Below are positions 14,992 through 16,645 of a stretch of 16,645 bases of DNA, in pieces. How positions within the stretch are numbered: the stretch's first letter is position 1; each line of letters starts with the position of its first letter. This DNA is from Candidatus Omnitrophota bacterium (GTDB lineage: Bacteria; Omnitrophota; Gorgyraeia; Zapsychrales; Fredricksoniimonadaceae). The notes beneath the pieces are model-generated. The model did no database searches. It was not told the origin of the DNA and worked only from the letters and a program-made list of their open reading frames with translations. The stretch lies in assembly GCA_017987425.1 (NCBI GenBank), contig JAGNTT010000026.1, positions 1 to 16,645 of the forward strand. Direction: 5' to 3'. The translations under genes and the position numbers were made by a program.

Positions 14992-15018
14992 TTAGCACTC
15001 ACATCTTGATACTGCCAA
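14992..15018. promoter_or_regulatory. Degenerate CIRCE-like operator upstream of hsp20
   Basis: On the plus strand a perfect CIRCE half TTAGCACTC (14992-15000), a 9-base spacer and TACTGCCAA (15010-15018), which matches the other half GAGTGCTAA at 6 of 9 positions. In total 15 of 18 arm positions agree and the spacer length is exact. It lies between hspR and hsp20, so HrcA could also control hsp20-clpB. The promoter itself is unclear: -35-like TTGTCA and TTGGCA are present on the minus strand, but without a good -10 partner. Confidence 0.7.
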
Positions 15019-15035
15019 TTTCGTGACAAAAAAAT

Positions 15036-15314
15036 TTACTCGACCTTCTCGATTTCTAGAATGACTTTAATACCGCTCATATTCACACTGCGTTCCTTCA
15101 TTAAATGGTAGATGTAGACAATTTTGTTGATTTGACGGTGAGTATAATACCGATTTTTCTTATTCACGCGTTTCGGAGAGACCAAACCCATTTCATCCAG
15201 GCGGCGGATTGTCCAAATCGGCATGCCCGTCAGTTCGCTGACAACGCCGATGACAAAAAGGGCGTCATCAGGATGAATTTCGATTTTCTGTATTTTGATG
15301 TTCTTGGGGAGCAT
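15036..15314 (-). CDS. hspR: MerR-family regulator, HspR-like heat-shock repressor
   Basis: A 92-residue protein consisting of a MerR-type winged helix-turn-helix (about 18-75). Seen: FVIGVVSELTGMPIWTIRRLDEMGLVSPKR, with the RYYTHRQINKI wing region and a short C-terminal VNMSGIKVILEIE. This agrees with HspR, which represses dnaK and clpB in Actinobacteria, Helicobacter and others by binding HAIR sites, in cooperation with DnaK in Streptomyces. The position directly upstream of hsp20-clpB supports an HspR role. GAGGAG lies seven bases before the ATG at 15314. I found no intact HAIR sequence (CTTGAGT-N7-ACTCAAG) nearby, so its operator may have diverged. A general MerR regulator of unrelated function is the alternative. 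Confidence 0.85.
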   Translation of the reverse strand: MLPKNIKIQKIEIHPDDALFVIGVVSELTGMPIWTIRRLDEMGLVSPKRVNKKNRYYTHRQINKIVYIYHLMKERSVNMSGIKVILEIEKVE

Positions 15315-15338
15315 AGGCCGACTCCTCGATCCAAGACA

Positions 15339-15367
15339 AATGTACCATTACTTAACTGCGGTGTCAA
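15339..15367 (-). promoter_or_regulatory. Sigma-A promoter of hspR
   Basis: On the minus strand TTGACA (15362-15367, perfect), a 17-base spacer and TACATT (15339-15344, 4 of 6). It gives a leader of about 20 bases before the hspR ATG. Since only short gaps follow, it may also drive hsp20, clpB and the exported Hsp20. Confidence 0.75.
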
Positions 15368-15384
15368 TATTTAATTACAAAATT

Positions 15385-15401
15385 TGTTAGATCATCTAAC
15401 A
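15385..15401. promoter_or_regulatory. 17-base perfect palindrome between hflX and the hspR promoter
   Basis: TGTTAGAT-C-ATCTAACA on the plus strand: perfect 8-base arms around one central base. It overlaps the hflX stop codon (15396-15398). As RNA it would form a six-pair stem with a five-base loop followed by a moderately U-rich AAUUUUG, a weak terminator. Its symmetry and position, about 17 bases upstream of the hspR -35, also fit an operator. Confidence 0.45.
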
Positions 15402-16643
15402 GGCCTCTTCTTTGAACTGGGCGGCAATCTTCTGCGGAAGCGTGGCATGGATACGGACATTTTTGGAAAAATATTTAATGGAATGCACCTTTCCCTTTTG
15501 GTGGGCAAGGTTGACTAAATCCATGCGGGTAATGGGGACCTTGATATCAATCTCCACCATAGCCTCAGGAAACATGCCCTCGAGCTTGTCGAGAAGATCC
15601 TGCAAGTTCTCCCCTTTTAAACCGGAGATCGTGACGGCATTGGGAAACTGAGCCTCGATCGTGGCAAGCCAGCCGCGGTCGTCGATGCGGTCGATTTTGT
15701 TAAGGACTGTGATCGTCGGCTTATCGAGCACATCAAGCTCCTTCAAGACCGATTCCACCGCTTCATAAAAATTACGATAATTGGGATGGCTGATGTCGAT
15801 GACATGCAGGAGAATATCGGCCTGCTGGACTTCTTCAAGGGTCGCCTTAAACGATTCGATCAGGCGGTGCGGAAGATCGTGCATGAATCCGACGGTATCG
15901 GAGAAAACGACTTTGCGTTTATTGGGAAACACAAAATGCCGCGACAAAGAATCCAGCGTCGTGAAAAGCCCGTCGTTGGTGACGGTCCCGGCCGATGTTA
16001 ATGTGTTCAAAAGCGTCGACTTGCCCGCATTGGTATATCCGACGAGCGAGATCAGAGGGATCTGATCATTCTGGCGCTTTTTGCGTTTGACCTGACGGCT
16101 TAAGGAAACCTCCTTCAAATCTTTTTTAAGTTTGGCAATACGGTCGGAAATACGGCGGCGGTCGACTTCCAGCTTGGTTTCCCCCGGCCCCATCGTACCA
16201 ATACCACCACCAAGTCGGGACAATTCAATCCCTTTACCGACAAGCCTCGGCAGCAAATATTCCAATTGCGCCAGCTCCACCTGCATCTTGCCTTCGCTGC
16301 TTTTGGCATGCCGGGCAAAGATGTCGAGTATAAGCTGAGTGCGGTCGATCGTTTTAATATTGAATTCATCTTCAAGATTGCGCTGCTGGCTGCCTTTCAA
16401 ATCGCAGCTGAAAATAACGGTGTCCACCGCGCCCGTCGAACAAAGCGCGGTCAATTCCTCAACCTTGCCTTTGGTAATGTACGTCGGCGCCGTAGGTTCA
16501 TCTAGCCGGCAGAAAACAGTATCAACCACCAAGCCGCCGCAAGTCTTGACCAATTCCTTCATTTCCTCGGCGATATCTTCCTGCGACCAGGCGCCCGGTT
16601 TTTTAAATGTGACGATTGCCAGAAGTATGCGTTCTTTGCTCAT
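15396..16643 (-). CDS. hflX: GTPase HflX
   Basis: HflX is a translational GTPase-like protein that binds the 50S subunit and splits stalled ribosomes, notably under heat stress in E. coli. The chain is 415 residues, a usual length. The N-terminal HflX domain covers about 1-130. A Gly-rich stretch GGGIGTMGPGETKLE (145-159) follows, then a coiled helical segment (160-190). The G domain has G1 GYTNAGKST (202-210), switch I Thr in FTTLD (about 227-231), G3 DTVGF (249-253) and G4 NKID (315-318). The C-terminal domain ends KEEAC. The ATG at 16643 lies two bases from the window edge, so its ribosome-binding site is not visible and an earlier start cannot be excluded. It precedes hspR by 81 bases. 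Confidence 0.95.
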   Translation of the reverse strand: MSKERILLAIVTFKKPGAWSQEDIAEEMKELVKTCGGLVVDTVFCRLDEPTAPTYITKGKVEELTALCSTGAVDTVIFSCDLKGSQQRNLEDEFNIKTIDRTQLILDIFARHAKSSEGKMQVELAQLEYLLPRLVGKGIELSRLGGGIGTMGPGETKLEVDRRRISDRIAKLKKDLKEVSLSRQVKRKKRQNDQIPLISLVGYTNAGKSTLLNTLTSAGTVTNDGLFTTLDSLSRHFVFPNKRKVVFSDTVGFMHDLPHRLIESFKATLEEVQQADILLHVIDISHPNYRNFYEAVESVLKELDVLDKPTITVLNKIDRIDDRGWLATIEAQFPNAVTISGLKGENLQDLLDKLEGMFPEAMVEIDIKVPITRMDLVNLAHQKGKVHSIKYFSKNVRIHATLPQKIAAQFKEEAC

Positions 16644-16645
16644 AT

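Overview
The window looks like a chromosomal segment from a diderm (two-membrane) bacterium of intermediate GC content. Every gene I can support lies on the minus strand, so transcription runs from high to low coordinates. HrcA with a CIRCE operator, exported proteins with signal peptides, and the MORN_2, DUF502 and DUF1015 families point to a non-proteobacterial diderm. An uncultured lineage such as Omnitrophota would fit, but that is inference from gene style and not a demonstrated assignment. I see no tRNA, rRNA, CRISPR array, transposase or phage gene, and no gene-free stretch longer than about 240 bases.

Layout in transcription order. (1) 16643-15396 hflX (GTPase), a short palindrome, then a good sigma-A-type promoter and an HspR-like MerR regulator (15314-15036). 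(2) A degenerate CIRCE-like site, cytosolic hsp20 (14955-14503), a GC-rich inverted repeat, clpB (14424-11842) and a second small heat-shock protein with a signal peptide (11798-11175), closed by a strong hairpin at 11129-11156. (3) An exported MORN_2-repeat protein (11060-10020) with its own promoter, then a DUF502 membrane protein (9970-9344). (4) A consensus promoter plus CIRCE (9128-9186) driving hrcA, grpE, dnaK, a small zinc-ribbon membrane protein, dnaJ, fmdB-like, vanZ-like, DUF1015 and accD with short gaps throughout. (5) A separate promoter and a MalK/UgpC-type ABC ATPase that runs off the left edge.

Most of the window is a proteostasis island: DnaK-DnaJ-GrpE and ClpB for refolding and disaggregation, two small heat-shock proteins (one apparently exported) for holding unfolded protein, HflX for stalled ribosomes, and two candidate repressors (HrcA and an HspR-like protein). 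The most unusual points are a HrcA about 95 residues shorter than usual, a DnaK of a sequence type I associate with Thermoplasma, an exported small heat-shock protein, a zinc-ribbon membrane protein between dnaK and dnaJ, and two unrelated palindromic intergenic repeats inside chaperone operons. I did not find a clearly new defence or metabolic system.
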